Positions 17,075 to 25,569 of a stretch of DNA of 64,000 bases are shown here, in pieces. The translations under genes were made by a program, and so were the position numbers. Origin of the DNA: Indioceanicola sp046045995 (GTDB lineage: Bacteria > Pseudomonadota > Alphaproteobacteria > Azospirillales > Azospirillaceae); the NCBI GenBank assembly GCA_046045995.1, contig JBJOKR010000001.1, positions 1-64,000 of the forward strand, written 5' to 3'. Each line of letters starts with the position of its first letter. Position 1 is the first letter of the stretch. Under the pieces are notes generated by a model that saw only the letters and a list, made by a program, of their open reading frames with translations, was not told the DNA's origin and made no database searches.

Positions 17075-19006
17075 ATGTCCCGCGTATCTCTGCTGTCCGC
17101 CGCATCGATCATTGCCATGGCGGCATTTCATCTCCCCAGCGCTGCCGCCCAGACTACGACCGGCGGCAACGGTAATACCGCCGACGTTGAAGAGATCGTC
17201 GTCACCGCCAACCGTGTAGCCCGCCCTCTGTTCCAGGTAGGCGAGTCCGTTACGGTCATCGGAACGCCGGAGATCGAGCAACGTCAGAGCAACACCATTG
17301 TGGATCTGCTGCGCAGCGTGCCCAGCGTCACCATAACCCGGAACGGCGGTCTCGGCACCACCACCTCGGTCAGCATCCGCGGTGCAGACAGCGACCAAAC
17401 CGTTGCCCTGATCGACGGGATCAAGCTGAATGACCCATCCTCTCCCGGCGGCGGCTTCAATTTCGGTAATCTGCTGACCGGCAATGTCGCCCGGATCGAG
17501 GTGGTGCGCGGGTCCCAGTCGGTCCTCTGGGGCAGCCAGGCGATCGGCGGCGTCATCAACATGATCACCCGCGCGCCCACCGATGATCTTGAGGTCAATG
17601 CCCGGGTCGAGGGCGGCTGGCGCGACACCTACCAGGCTGTCGCCAACATCTCCGGCCGGTCGGGTAAGGTCGCGGCCAGCGTCGGCGGCGGCTACTTCAC
17701 CTCCGACGGGTTCTCCACCTTCAGTGAGGACCGTGGCGGCACCGAGCGCGACGGGTATGAAAATGTCGGCGCGAACGGCAAGCTGCTGATCGACCTGACG
17801 GAGACGGTGAATGTCGATCTGCGCGGCTTCTACTCCAACGGGGAAACGGACATCGACGGCTTCCCCGCCCCCCTCTTCGCCTTCGCCGACACGCGCGAGG
17901 TGGCGGAGACGGAGGAGTTCGTGGGCTATGCCGGGCTGAACGCCGCCCTGCTGGAGGGCCGATTCCGTAACCGGATCGCCTTCAGCTATACCGATACCGA
18001 CCGCCGGAACATCGACCCGGCAAGCACGCCGACCATCACGTTCGAAGGCCGGGGCGAGAATGAGCGGTTCGAGTACCAGGGCACCTATAAGGCCGGCGAT
18101 CGGCTGGAGGCGGTGTTCGGGGCAGAGACGGAAACGTCGCGTTTCTCCAGCTCCAGCTTCGGTGCCCGGCCGACAACCGCGAAGGTGGGCATCGACAGCG
18201 TCTACGGCCAGCTCAGCGGCGAGCCGCTTCCGGGACTCCGCCTGACCGGCGGCGTGCGCGTCGACGACCATGAGACATTCGGCGGCGAGACCACCTTTGC
18301 CGGCAGCAGCGTCTTCAGCCCCAATGACGGCGTCACGACGATCCGGGCCAGCTATGGCGAGGGTTTCAAGGCACCCAGCCTGTTCCAGCTCCACAGCGAC
18401 TTCGGGAACCTCGCCCTCCAGCCGGAGCGGTCGAAGAGCTATGATGTCGGGCTGGTGCAGCGGTTCCTGGACGGGCGCGTGGAGGCGGGCGCCACGCTCT
18501 TCCGCCGCGACACGCGCAATCAGATCGACTTCGTCTCCTGCTTCCAGAATCCGTCGCCGATCTGCGTCGGCCGCCCCTCGGGCACCTATGACAACCTGCG
18601 GCGCACCCGGGCGGAGGGAGTTGAGGCAATGGTCGCAGTGACACCGGTCGAGGGGCTGGATATCCGCGCCCAGTACAGCCTGATCGATACGGAGAACCAG
18701 GATACGGGCCGGACCCTCGCCCGACGGCCGGAACAGACCTTCAGTGCGCTGGCCGACTTCCGCTGGGCCTTCGGGCTTGAGACCGGAATCACGGTCACCT
18801 ATGTCGGCGACAGCTTCGACAATGCCACCAATACGCGGGAGCTGGAGGGCTACACCCTGGTGGACCTGCGTGCCGCCTATCCCGTGACCGACACGGTCGA
18901 GCTGTACGGCCGGGTGGAGAACCTGCTGGACGAGCAGTACGAGACGGTCTTCCGCTACGGGACGGCTGGGCAAGCCGCTTATGCCGGCATTCGGTTCCGG
19001 CTGTAG
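17075..19006 (+). CDS. btuB: TonB-dependent vitamin B12 receptor
   Basis: A 643-residue outer-membrane receptor. A signal peptide (cleavage after SAAAQ) is followed by a TonB box (EEIVVTANR), a plug with SVSIRGADSDQTVALIDGIK and RIEVVRGSQSVLWGSQAIGG, and a barrel ending in AYAGIRFRL. Length and plug match BtuB, and the upstream cobalamin riboswitch and downstream cobalamin genes fix the substrate as a cobalamin or cobinamide. The ATG at 17075 has GGAAGGAG upstream; the longer open frame runs through the riboswitch and is not coding. No btuCDF transporter genes are in the window. Confidence 0.95.
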   Translation: MSRVSLLSAASIIAMAAFHLPSAAAQTTTGGNGNTADVEEIVVTANRVARPLFQVGESVTVIGTPEIEQRQSNTIVDLLRSVPSVTITRNGGLGTTTSVSIRGADSDQTVALIDGIKLNDPSSPGGGFNFGNLLTGNVARIEVVRGSQSVLWGSQAIGGVINMITRAPTDDLEVNARVEGGWRDTYQAVANISGRSGKVAASVGGGYFTSDGFSTFSEDRGGTERDGYENVGANGKLLIDLTETVNVDLRGFYSNGETDIDGFPAPLFAFADTREVAETEEFVGYAGLNAALLEGRFRNRIAFSYTDTDRRNIDPASTPTITFEGRGENERFEYQGTYKAGDRLEAVFGAETETSRFSSSSFGARPTTAKVGIDSVYGQLSGEPLPGLRLTGGVRVDDHETFGGETTFAGSSVFSPNDGVTTIRASYGEGFKAPSLFQLHSDFGNLALQPERSKSYDVGLVQRFLDGRVEAGATLFRRDTRNQIDFVSCFQNPSPICVGRPSGTYDNLRRTRAEGVEAMVAVTPVEGLDIRAQYSLIDTENQDTGRTLARRPEQTFSALADFRWAFGLETGITVTYVGDSFDNATNTRELEGYTLVDLRAAYPVTDTVELYGRVENLLDEQYETVFRYGTAGQAAYAGIRFRL

Positions 19007-19052
19007 GCTGATCTGGCCCTGCCCCGGCGACGATCAAAGAAAGACCCCCACC

Positions 19053-19616
19053 ATGGCCGATGCGGTTCCCCCCCTTCTTGCCGCCTCTGGCCTTCCGGCC
19101 CTGACCCTGGTCCTGGGCGGGGCCCGGTCCGGCAAAAGCCGGGAGGCGGAGGCCGCGATCCGCCGCCACCCCCCGCCCTGGACCTATATCGCCACGGCCG
19201 AGCCCCTGGACGGGGAGATGCGGGAGCGCATCGACCGGCACCGGTCCGACCGGGGGGCGGACCGGGGTGACGGCTGGACCACGGTGGAATGCCCGTTGGA
19301 CCTGCCCGATACGCTGGCCCGCACCGCCCCCCGCGGACCGGTCCTGGTGGATTGCCTGACCCTGTGGCTGAGCAATCTGATGCTGGCGGGCCGGGAGGCG
19401 GGGGCGGAGACGGCCCAGCTTCTGGCCGTGCTGGGGCAGGTGCCCGGGCCGGTGGTGCTGGTGGCGAATGAGGTCGGGCTGGGCATCGTGCCCGACAATG
19501 ACCTGGCCCGCGCCTTCCGGGATGAGGCCGGGCGGATGAACCAGGCCGTGGCCGCCCTGGCCGACCGTGTCGTCTTCACCGTGGCCGGCCTGCCCCTGAT
19601 CGTGAAAGGAGGATGA
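19053..19616 (+). CDS. cobU: Adenosylcobinamide kinase / adenosylcobinamide-phosphate guanylyltransferase
   Basis: A 187-residue bifunctional enzyme (CobU, also called CobP) that phosphorylates adenosylcobinamide and then attaches GMP, in the nucleotide-loop part of B12 synthesis and in salvage. The P-loop GGARSGKS is at 22-29. The motifs VDCLTLWLSNLM and VANEVGLGIVPDNDLARAFR are diagnostic. The ATG at 19053 follows 46 bases after btuB; the frame is open earlier but overlaps btuB. It is followed by cobO at 2 bases, so the genes share one transcript under the riboswitch. Confidence 0.96.
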   Translation: MADAVPPLLAASGLPALTLVLGGARSGKSREAEAAIRRHPPPWTYIATAEPLDGEMRERIDRHRSDRGADRGDGWTTVECPLDLPDTLARTAPRGPVLVDCLTLWLSNLMLAGREAGAETAQLLAVLGQVPGPVVLVANEVGLGIVPDNDLARAFRDEAGRMNQAVAALADRVVFTVAGLPLIVKGG

Positions 19617-19618
19617 GG

Positions 19619-20251
19619 ATGGATGAGAGCACGCCCGCCGGCCTGACGGCGGAGGAACTGGCCGCCCGCCACAAGGAGAAGATGCGCCGCCAGAAGGAGG
19701 TGCAGGATGCCCGTGTGGCCGCGGCGACCCGGGAAAAGGGCCTGCTGATGGTCCATACCGGCAACGGCAAGGGCAAATCGACGGCGGCCTTCGGCCTGAT
19801 GCTGCGGGCGGCGGGCCATGGCCTGCGCATCGGGCTGGTGCAGTTCACCAAGGGCACCTGGAAGACGGGGGAGGATGCGGCCCTGGCCCGCTTCGCCGAT
19901 CTGATCGACCGGCATGTGATGGGGGAAGGCTTCACCTGGGATACCCAGGACCGGGACCGGGACATCGCCGCCGCCACCGCCGCCTGGGAAAAGGCGCAGG
20001 CGATGATGGCCGATCCGGCCTATCACCTGATCGTGCTGGATGAGCTGAACATCGTCCTGCGCTACGGCTATCTGGAGGTGGAGGCGGTGGTGGCCGGATT
20101 GCAGGCCCGGCGGCTGGACCTGCATGTCCTGGTCACCGGCCGGAACGCCAAGGCGCCCCTGATCGAGGCGGCGGACCTGGTGACGGACTTCGTCGCCGTG
20201 AAGCACCCGTTCGACGCCGGGATCAAGGCCCAGCGGGGGATCGAGTTCTGA
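19619..20251 (+). CDS. cobO: Cob(I)yrinic acid a,c-diamide adenosyltransferase
   Basis: A 210-residue CobA/CobO-type ATP:corrinoid adenosyltransferase that makes the cobalt-carbon bond of adenosylcobalamin. The P-loop GNGKGKST is at about 48-55. The motifs LVQFTKGTWKTGED, VLDELNIVLRYGY and VTGRNAKAPLIEAADLVTD are those of the family. The start at 19619 (MDESTP) is chosen over an ATG at 19613 because AGGAGG ends 6 bases before it. Its stop overlaps the cobQ start. Confidence 0.96.
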   Translation: MDESTPAGLTAEELAARHKEKMRRQKEVQDARVAAATREKGLLMVHTGNGKGKSTAAFGLMLRAAGHGLRIGLVQFTKGTWKTGEDAALARFADLIDRHVMGEGFTWDTQDRDRDIAAATAAWEKAQAMMADPAYHLIVLDELNIVLRYGYLEVEAVVAGLQARRLDLHVLVTGRNAKAPLIEAADLVTDFVAVKHPFDAGIKAQRGIEF

Positions 20252-21780
20252 TGCCGCCCCGCCGCCCGGACCGGCCCCGCACCACCCCCGCCCTGATGAT
20301 CCAGGGGACGGGATCGGATGTGGGCAAGTCCCTTCTGGTGGCGGGCCTGGCCCGGGCCTTCACCCGGCGGGGGCTGGCGGTTCGGCCGTTCAAGCCCCAG
20401 AACATGTCCAACAACGCCGCCGCCACCCCCGACGGGGGGGAGATCGGGCGGGCCCAGGCGGTGCAGGCCATGGCCTGCGGCATCGCCCCGTCGGTCCACA
20501 TGAACCCGGTCCTGCTGAAGCCCCAATCGGATGTGGGGGCCCAGGTGGTGGTGCAGGGGCGGGTGCTGACCACGGCCCTGGCCGCCGGGTATCAGACCCT
20601 GAAGCCCACACTGATGGCGGCGGTGCTGGACAGTTTCCACCACCTGGCCGGGGCGGGAGAGGGGGCCGCGGACCTGATCCTGGTGGAAGGGGCTGGCAGC
20701 CCGGCGGAAACGAACCTGCGCGCCGGTGACATCGCCAATATGGGCTTCGCCCGGGCGGCCGATGTGCCCGTGGTGATCGCGGGCGACATCGACCGGGGCG
20801 GGGTGATCGCCAGCCTGGTCGGCACCCATGCGGTGCTGGACCCGGCCGACCGGGCCATGATCCGCGGCTTCCTGATCAACCGCTTCCGCGGGGACATGCG
20901 CCTGTTCGACGACGGGATGGCGGAGATCACGCGGCGCACCGGCTGGCCCGGCTTCGGCATCCTGCCCTTCCTGGCGGAGGCGGGGCACCTTCCGGCGGAG
21001 GATGCAGTGGTCCTGGAACGGGCAGGCGACCGCGCGGCGGGCAGCCTGCACATCGCCGTGCCGATGCTGAGCCGCATCGCCAATTTCGACGATCTGGACC
21101 CCCTGCGCCTGACGCCGGGCGTGAGGGTGACCATGGTGCCCCCTGGGCGGCCGATCCCCGGCGATGCGGATCTGGTGGTGATCCCGGGCACCAAGGCCAC
21201 CATCGCCGATCTGGCCTTCCTGCGCGCCCAGGGCTGGGACATCGACATCCTGGCCCATCACCGCCGCGGCGGGCGGGTGCTGGGCCTGTGCGGCGGGTAC
21301 CAGGTGCTGGGCCGGCGGGTGGCCGACCCGGACGGGGTGGAGGGACCGCCGGGCACCGCCCCCGGCCTGGGCCTTCTGGCGGTGGATACGGTGCTGACCG
21401 GCCCGAAGATCGTCCGCCCGGTGACCGGCCTTTGGCTGGATGGGTCGGTGCCGCTGACGGGGTATGAGATCCACATGGGCCGCACCACCGGCCCGGACTG
21501 CGCCCGGCCCCTGGTCGCTGTGGAAGCAGCTGGGGAGACGGCTGGGGAGAGCCATCCGGATGGCGCGCGCAGTGCCGACGGGCGGGTGGCGGGCACCTAT
21601 GTCCACGGCCTGTTCGGGGAGGATGGGGTGCGCGCCGCCTTCCTGGCCGGGTTCGGGCGGGTTGGCACCCTGTCCTACCGCGCGGCGGTGGAAGCGGCGC
21701 TGGACGGCATCGCCGCGTCGATGGAAACCCATCTGGACCTGGACGGGCTTCTTGCCATCGCCCGCAGGCGCGGTGCCTGA
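20251..21780 (+). CDS. cobQ: Cobyric acid synthase
   Basis: A 509-residue glutamine-dependent amidotransferase (CobQ/CbiP) that amidates four side chains of adenosylcobyrinic acid a,c-diamide to give adenosylcobyric acid. The N-terminal dethiobiotin-synthetase-like domain has IQGTGSDVGKS and KPQNMSNNAA. The C-terminal class I glutaminase-like domain has the nucleophile Cys in LGLCGGYQVLG and the final His in GTYVHGLFGEDGVR. The ATG overlaps the cobO stop, so translation is coupled. It is the last gene of the B12 unit here; other cob genes must lie elsewhere. Confidence 0.97.
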   Translation: MPPRRPDRPRTTPALMIQGTGSDVGKSLLVAGLARAFTRRGLAVRPFKPQNMSNNAAATPDGGEIGRAQAVQAMACGIAPSVHMNPVLLKPQSDVGAQVVVQGRVLTTALAAGYQTLKPTLMAAVLDSFHHLAGAGEGAADLILVEGAGSPAETNLRAGDIANMGFARAADVPVVIAGDIDRGGVIASLVGTHAVLDPADRAMIRGFLINRFRGDMRLFDDGMAEITRRTGWPGFGILPFLAEAGHLPAEDAVVLERAGDRAAGSLHIAVPMLSRIANFDDLDPLRLTPGVRVTMVPPGRPIPGDADLVVIPGTKATIADLAFLRAQGWDIDILAHHRRGGRVLGLCGGYQVLGRRVADPDGVEGPPGTAPGLGLLAVDTVLTGPKIVRPVTGLWLDGSVPLTGYEIHMGRTTGPDCARPLVAVEAAGETAGESHPDGARSADGRVAGTYVHGLFGEDGVRAAFLAGFGRVGTLSYRAAVEAALDGIAASMETHLDLDGLLAIARRRGA

Positions 21781-21840
21781 ACCTCGATTGGTGCGCGGGC
21801 CTGGAAACGCGGAAAGTCCCCCCCGACCATTGGTCTGCCG

Positions 21841-21853
21841 CCCCCCCCCCCCC
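21841..21853 (+). repeat. Run of 13 C upstream of the acyltransferase gene
   Basis: An uninterrupted 13-base C tract in the 154-base space between cobQ and the acyltransferase gene, about 80 bases before the ATG. Such tracts change length by slippage during replication. Here it could alter promoter spacing, or simply be a sequencing weak point. Confidence 0.6.
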
Positions 21854-21934
21854 GCATGCGCAGGGAATGCCCCGGCATCACCGCCGTTTCCCTGATGCAG
21901 CCCCGGCAGGGGCCGATACAAAGGGGGATCCCCC

Positions 21935-23245
21935 ATGCCCCTTGGCGACGCGACAGGCGGACACGGACACGAACCGTCCACACCGACCGCACCACCCACC
22001 CCGGCGGAGCGGCTGCCCACCCTGGATGCCCTTCGGGGGATCGCGGCCTTGGCCATCGTCATTTACCATTTCCAGCATTTCGGCCCCTGGTTCGACCTTT
22101 CCTGGTTGGGCGGGACCGGGCTGCTGCACCGCAGCTACCTGTGGGTGGACCTGTTCTTCATCCTCAGCGGTTATGTCCTGGCCCATGTCTATGCCGGGCG
22201 GATCGGCACCGCGGCCGGCCCGGACGGGCGGGACAGGCGCCGTGCCATCCAGGCGTTCTGGGTGGCACGGATCGCCAAGCTGTACCCCCTGCACCTGACC
22301 GCCCTGCTGATGATAGCCGCCCTTGCGGCGTCAGGGCTGGTGGAAGGGGACGACCCGCGGGAGGGGCGCTGCTACGGCGGCGGCAATCTTGTCGCCTCCC
22401 TTCTCCTGGTTCAGGCCTGGGGCACGACGGGGGGGCTGTGTTGGAATGTGCCGTCCTGGTCGATCAGTGCGGAGATGGGGGCCTATTTCCTGTTCCCGCT
22501 TCTGCTGCCCCTGGTCCGGCGCCTGGAACGACCCCTGTTCCTGCTGCTGCCGCTTCCCCTGATCGGCCTGCTGGTCTGGCTGGTGGAGGGGCCGGGTGGC
22601 GGGCGGTTGAGCCTGCACTATGATTTCGGCATGGTCCGCTGCCTGCCCTCCTTCATCCTGGGCCTTTGGCTGCAGCGGCTGTGCGGTGGGCAAGGGGCGG
22701 GGCCTGGAGCGAGGCCTGGAGCGGGGGCAGGCCCGATCCGTTGCCTGACGGGTGACGGTGGCTGCCTGGCCGTGCTGGCGGCCTTGCTGGTATCCTTGCA
22801 TGTGCAGGCGCACGACGCCCTGTCGGTGGCGGTCATGGGGGTGCTGGTGGGTTGCGTCGCGGTGAACCGGGGCCGGGTCCGCCGCCTGTCCGCCACCCGG
22901 CTGCCCCTGTGGCTGGGGGCCATTTCCTATGCCGTCTACCTGCTGCATTGGCCGCTTCTGCTGGCGACCCATGGCCTGCTGGGGCACCTGTTCCCGGATC
23001 AGGCGGGGTGGCCGCCCGGGCGGGGGTCGGAGATGGGGCTGTACGCCGCCTATCTCACGCTGCTGCTGGCCCTGGCGACCCTGTGCCATCACCGGCTGGA
23101 AGGGCCGGCGCGGCGATGGCTGCGGCGCCGGCTGGGCGGGGAGGATGACCGCCGCCCGACCGGACACGGGGCCTGTCAGACGCCCCCGCCCGCCCCGAAG
23201 AGGTCGGCCACCGTTTCCGCCAGGCGGACCCCGATCAAGCCATAG
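21935..23245 (+). CDS. Acyltransferase 3 family membrane protein (OafA/YrhL type)
   Basis: A 436-residue integral membrane O-acyltransferase. The first segment, LPTLDALRGIAALAIVIYHF, is the family's opening helix with its catalytic-type Arg and His. About ten hydrophobic helices follow, including FFILSGYVLAHVYAGR. Family members acetylate or succinylate sugars of lipopolysaccharide, capsule or other glycans at the cytoplasmic membrane. A perfect GGGGGATCCCCC palindrome (21923-21934) abuts the ATG and contains the ribosome site. The last 70 bases overlap the convergent esterase gene, which suggests the C-terminal tail is dispensable or the start of overlap is fortuitous. The acceptor is unknown. 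Confidence 0.85.
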   Translation: MPLGDATGGHGHEPSTPTAPPTPAERLPTLDALRGIAALAIVIYHFQHFGPWFDLSWLGGTGLLHRSYLWVDLFFILSGYVLAHVYAGRIGTAAGPDGRDRRRAIQAFWVARIAKLYPLHLTALLMIAALAASGLVEGDDPREGRCYGGGNLVASLLLVQAWGTTGGLCWNVPSWSISAEMGAYFLFPLLLPLVRRLERPLFLLLPLPLIGLLVWLVEGPGGGRLSLHYDFGMVRCLPSFILGLWLQRLCGGQGAGPGARPGAGAGPIRCLTGDGGCLAVLAALLVSLHVQAHDALSVAVMGVLVGCVAVNRGRVRRLSATRLPLWLGAISYAVYLLHWPLLLATHGLLGHLFPDQAGWPPGRGSEMGLYAAYLTLLLALATLCHHRLEGPARRWLRRRLGGEDDRRPTGHGACQTPPPAPKRSATVSARRTPIKP

Positions 23246-24318
23246 CCCGCATTGCTGAAATGGATGCTGTCATGGTGGCCCGCATCCCCGGTGGCGGCCC
23301 CGGCATGGACATGGGACAGATCGGCGATGATATCCGCCTGGACCGCGCGGGCCCGGTCCAGGGCCCCGACCGGCCCGTCCAGCCAGCCGCCATCCTGGGG
23401 GAAGCGGCCCAGTTCCTGGACCAGGATCGGGATATCCCCGAATTCCGCCCGCAGATGGTCCATCACCTGGCGCGTGGCATGACCGAACCGGGCCAGGACG
23501 GCGGCGGCATTGCCGCCGTCATCGGCGATGGCCCGGGCATCGGTTTCGCCCTGGGCCCAGATGATCACGTCCAGGTCCCGGCCCTCCCCCAGGCGGCCAC
23601 GGATGGTCCGCACCGCGTCCAGCAGCAGGGGGCCGGGCTGGTCCGCCGCCACGTCCCACCAGTAATCCCGGCCATGGCTGAACTGGTTGGACCCGCTGCC
23701 GCTGACGGCGGCATTGATCGTGGTGACGGGGCCGGTGCCCAGCAGATCCTGGAGATGGCCGGCGAAGACCCGGCTGCCGGTCGGCCCGCCGCTGCCGTCA
23801 CCGCCCCGGACGAAGAAATGCCCGGAGGCATTGGACTGCCCCAGAAAAGCGACGGCGTCCACCGCCGCCGCCGGCTGGGGCGGCGACTGGGGCGGCGACG
23901 GGGGAGCAGCCTGGGGATGGGACTGGGCGGGCGTCAGTTCCAGCCGGTCGATGCGGGCGAATTCCCCCCCGTCGCTGTGCCCGGACAGGGCGATCATATC
24001 GCCGGGGTTCAGCGTCACCGGAATGGTCTGCCGCTCCCACAGATTGGGACCGGCCAAGCCCTGCCAGGCGGCGATCTCCGCCCCGTTTACGCGCAGGGCC
24101 CAGGCGGCGGCACCATCATCCTCGTTCGCCCAGGTGATGGCCAGGTCATAGCCGCCGGCCGGGCCAATGAAGGTGCCGGATGCTGTGCCACCGTCATTCC
24201 AGCCGGCCCGGATGCCCCGCCCCCCCGCGGCGGATGGGATGGATTCGATCCGGTACCCGCCGGACAGGGAAAGGCTTTCCGCCTCGGTGATGCCGATGCC
24301 GATCAGGCCAGGTGTCAT
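23176..24318 (-). CDS. SGNH/sialate O-acetylesterase-like protein with N-terminal carbohydrate-binding-like domain
   Basis: About 380 residues. The N-terminal 130 residues form a beta-rich module (EAESLSLSGGYRIE, FIGPAGGYDLAITW) like carbohydrate-binding modules. A Pro/Gln linker follows. The C-terminal domain has SGNH/SASA esterase blocks: nucleophile Ser in FLGQSNASGH, WAQGETDARA, and the Asp/His pair in HHDSIHFSNAGYG. Such enzymes remove acetyl groups from sugars. Its position tail-to-tail with an O-acyltransferase suggests both act on the same glycan, which is inference. No signal peptide is visible. The start is uncertain: ATG at 24318, GTG at 24324 (better spaced from GGAG), or a TTG at 24363. 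Confidence 0.75.
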   Translation of the reverse strand: MTPGLIGIGITEAESLSLSGGYRIESIPSAAGGRGIRAGWNDGGTASGTFIGPAGGYDLAITWANEDDGAAAWALRVNGAEIAAWQGLAGPNLWERQTIPVTLNPGDMIALSGHSDGGEFARIDRLELTPAQSHPQAAPPSPPQSPPQPAAAVDAVAFLGQSNASGHFFVRGGDGSGGPTGSRVFAGHLQDLLGTGPVTTINAAVSGSGSNQFSHGRDYWWDVAADQPGPLLLDAVRTIRGRLGEGRDLDVIIWAQGETDARAIADDGGNAAAVLARFGHATRQVMDHLRAEFGDIPILVQELGRFPQDGGWLDGPVGALDRARAVQADIIADLSHVHAGAATGDAGHHDSIHFSNAGYGLIGVRLAETVADLFGAGGGV

Positions 24319-24355
24319 GCTCACGGGTGCTCCATGGTCGGTGAAGCGGTCAGGA

Positions 24356-24586
24356 ATGGCCAAGGCGCCCGATCAGGGGGCACCGGCCGCGGATATCGCG
24401 TCGGGAAGGGGGATGTGGCGGACGCCGCCCCCGGAAGGATGGCCGGAACGGTACGGGCGGGGCATGGTCCGCTACCAGATGCGCATCGGTGGAGGCACCC
24501 CGCTGTGGTGGCTCTCCGTCGAGGGATGGCGCGCCTATCCCGTCCGGGCATGCCCCCGGGACGGAGGTTACCCACACCGGCCATAA
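24356..24586 (+). CDS. Possible small protein in the 24.3-24.7 kb gap
   Basis: A 76-codon frame beginning MAKAPDQGAPAADIASGRGM and ending at TAA, containing an aromatic-rich stretch (TPLWWLSVEGWRAYPVRA). No family is recognised and the ribosome site is poor. It occupies most of the roughly 400 bases between the esterase and oxygenase genes, where nothing else is visible. It may be a real short gene, or chance coding in GC-rich DNA. Confidence 0.3.
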   Translation: MAKAPDQGAPAADIASGRGMWRTPPPEGWPERYGRGMVRYQMRIGGGTPLWWLSVEGWRAYPVRACPRDGGYPHRP

Positions 24587-24717
24587 TCCCCCCAAGGCGC
24601 TGGCGCATCGGTCGTAGCCAGATCCGGAGCCCGGAATCACCGGTTTCGGAATGATCCGTACCGCCGGGGGCATTACCCTGCCGTCCAGCACCATGACCCG
24701 CCGAGCGGAAGGACCCG

Positions 24718-25539
24718 ATGATCCCGCCCCAGACCACCCCGACAGCGCCCCACCCGCCGACTCAGTCCTCGCAAGGCCCATCGGCCTCGCAAGGCCCACC
24801 GGCCTCGCAAGCCCCAGCGGACGATCCCGCGGGACGGGTGGCAGCGCTGGACTGGGACAGCATCGGGCGGGATCTGGATACACAAGGCTGGGCCCTGGCG
24901 GGGCCGCTGCTGACGGGGGCGGAATGCACAGCCATCGCCGCCTGCTATGGGGAGGACGGGCTGTTCCGGTCCCGCGTCGTCATGGCCCGGCATGGCTTCG
25001 GCCAGGGGGAATACCGGTACTTCGACTATCCCCTGCCCAACCCGGTGGCCGCCCTGCGCACGGCCCTGTATCCGCCCCTGGCGGCGGTGGCGAACCGGTG
25101 GGGAGAGCGGTTGGGGGGACCGCTGGGATCGGCGGATCCATTCCCCGCCGATCACGGGGACTGGCTGGCCCGGTGCCACGCCGCGGGCCAGACCCGGCCG
25201 ACGCCGCTGCTGCTGCGCTATGGGCCGGGGGATTACAACTGCCTGCACCAGGACCTGTACGGCGACCTGCATTTCCCGCTGCAGGTCGCCATCCTGCTGG
25301 ACCGGCCGGGGGAGGATTTCACCGGCGGGGAATTCGTGCTGACCGAACAGCGCCCGCGCATGCAGTCGCGGGTGGAGGTGGTGCCCCTGACCCAGGGGCA
25401 GGCGGTGATCTTCGCCGTGAACCAGCGCCCGGTCCAGGGGGCGCGGGGCCCCTACCGGGTTGTGATGCGCCATGGGGTGAGCCGCCTGCGAAGCGGCCGG
25501 CGGCACACACTGGGCATCATCTTCCATGACGCGCGGTAG
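24718..25539 (+). CDS. 2-oxoglutarate/Fe(II)-dependent oxygenase
   Basis: A 273-residue protein whose C-terminal half is a double-stranded beta-helix dioxygenase. The iron ligands are His177 and Asp179 in NCLHQDLYG, with the distal His251 in VVMRHGVSRL, and an Arg in GRRHTLGIIFHDA that should bind 2-oxoglutarate. This belongs to the prolyl-hydroxylase-like group whose members hydroxylate proteins or small molecules; the substrate is unknown. The first 35 residues are a Ser/Gln/Pro-rich tail made by an imperfect short DNA repeat (TCGCAAGGCCC). AAGGA precedes the ATG. It is convergent with the metalloprotease gene after it. Confidence 0.85.
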   Translation: MIPPQTTPTAPHPPTQSSQGPSASQGPPASQAPADDPAGRVAALDWDSIGRDLDTQGWALAGPLLTGAECTAIAACYGEDGLFRSRVVMARHGFGQGEYRYFDYPLPNPVAALRTALYPPLAAVANRWGERLGGPLGSADPFPADHGDWLARCHAAGQTRPTPLLLRYGPGDYNCLHQDLYGDLHFPLQVAILLDRPGEDFTGGEFVLTEQRPRMQSRVEVVPLTQGQAVIFAVNQRPVQGARGPYRVVMRHGVSRLRSGRRHTLGIIFHDAR

Positions 25540-25569
25540 GCGTGCGCGCCGGGCATCGCGCTGGTGTCC

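Noticed and set aside
17048..18973. 641-codon minus-strand frame opposite btuB
   Set aside because: Antisense shadow; btuB has a full set of motifs and a riboswitch in front of it.
20068..22062. 664-codon minus-strand frame opposite cobO-cobQ
   Set aside because: Low-complexity Gly/His/Arg/Gln translation with no domain; cobQ on the plus strand is unambiguous.
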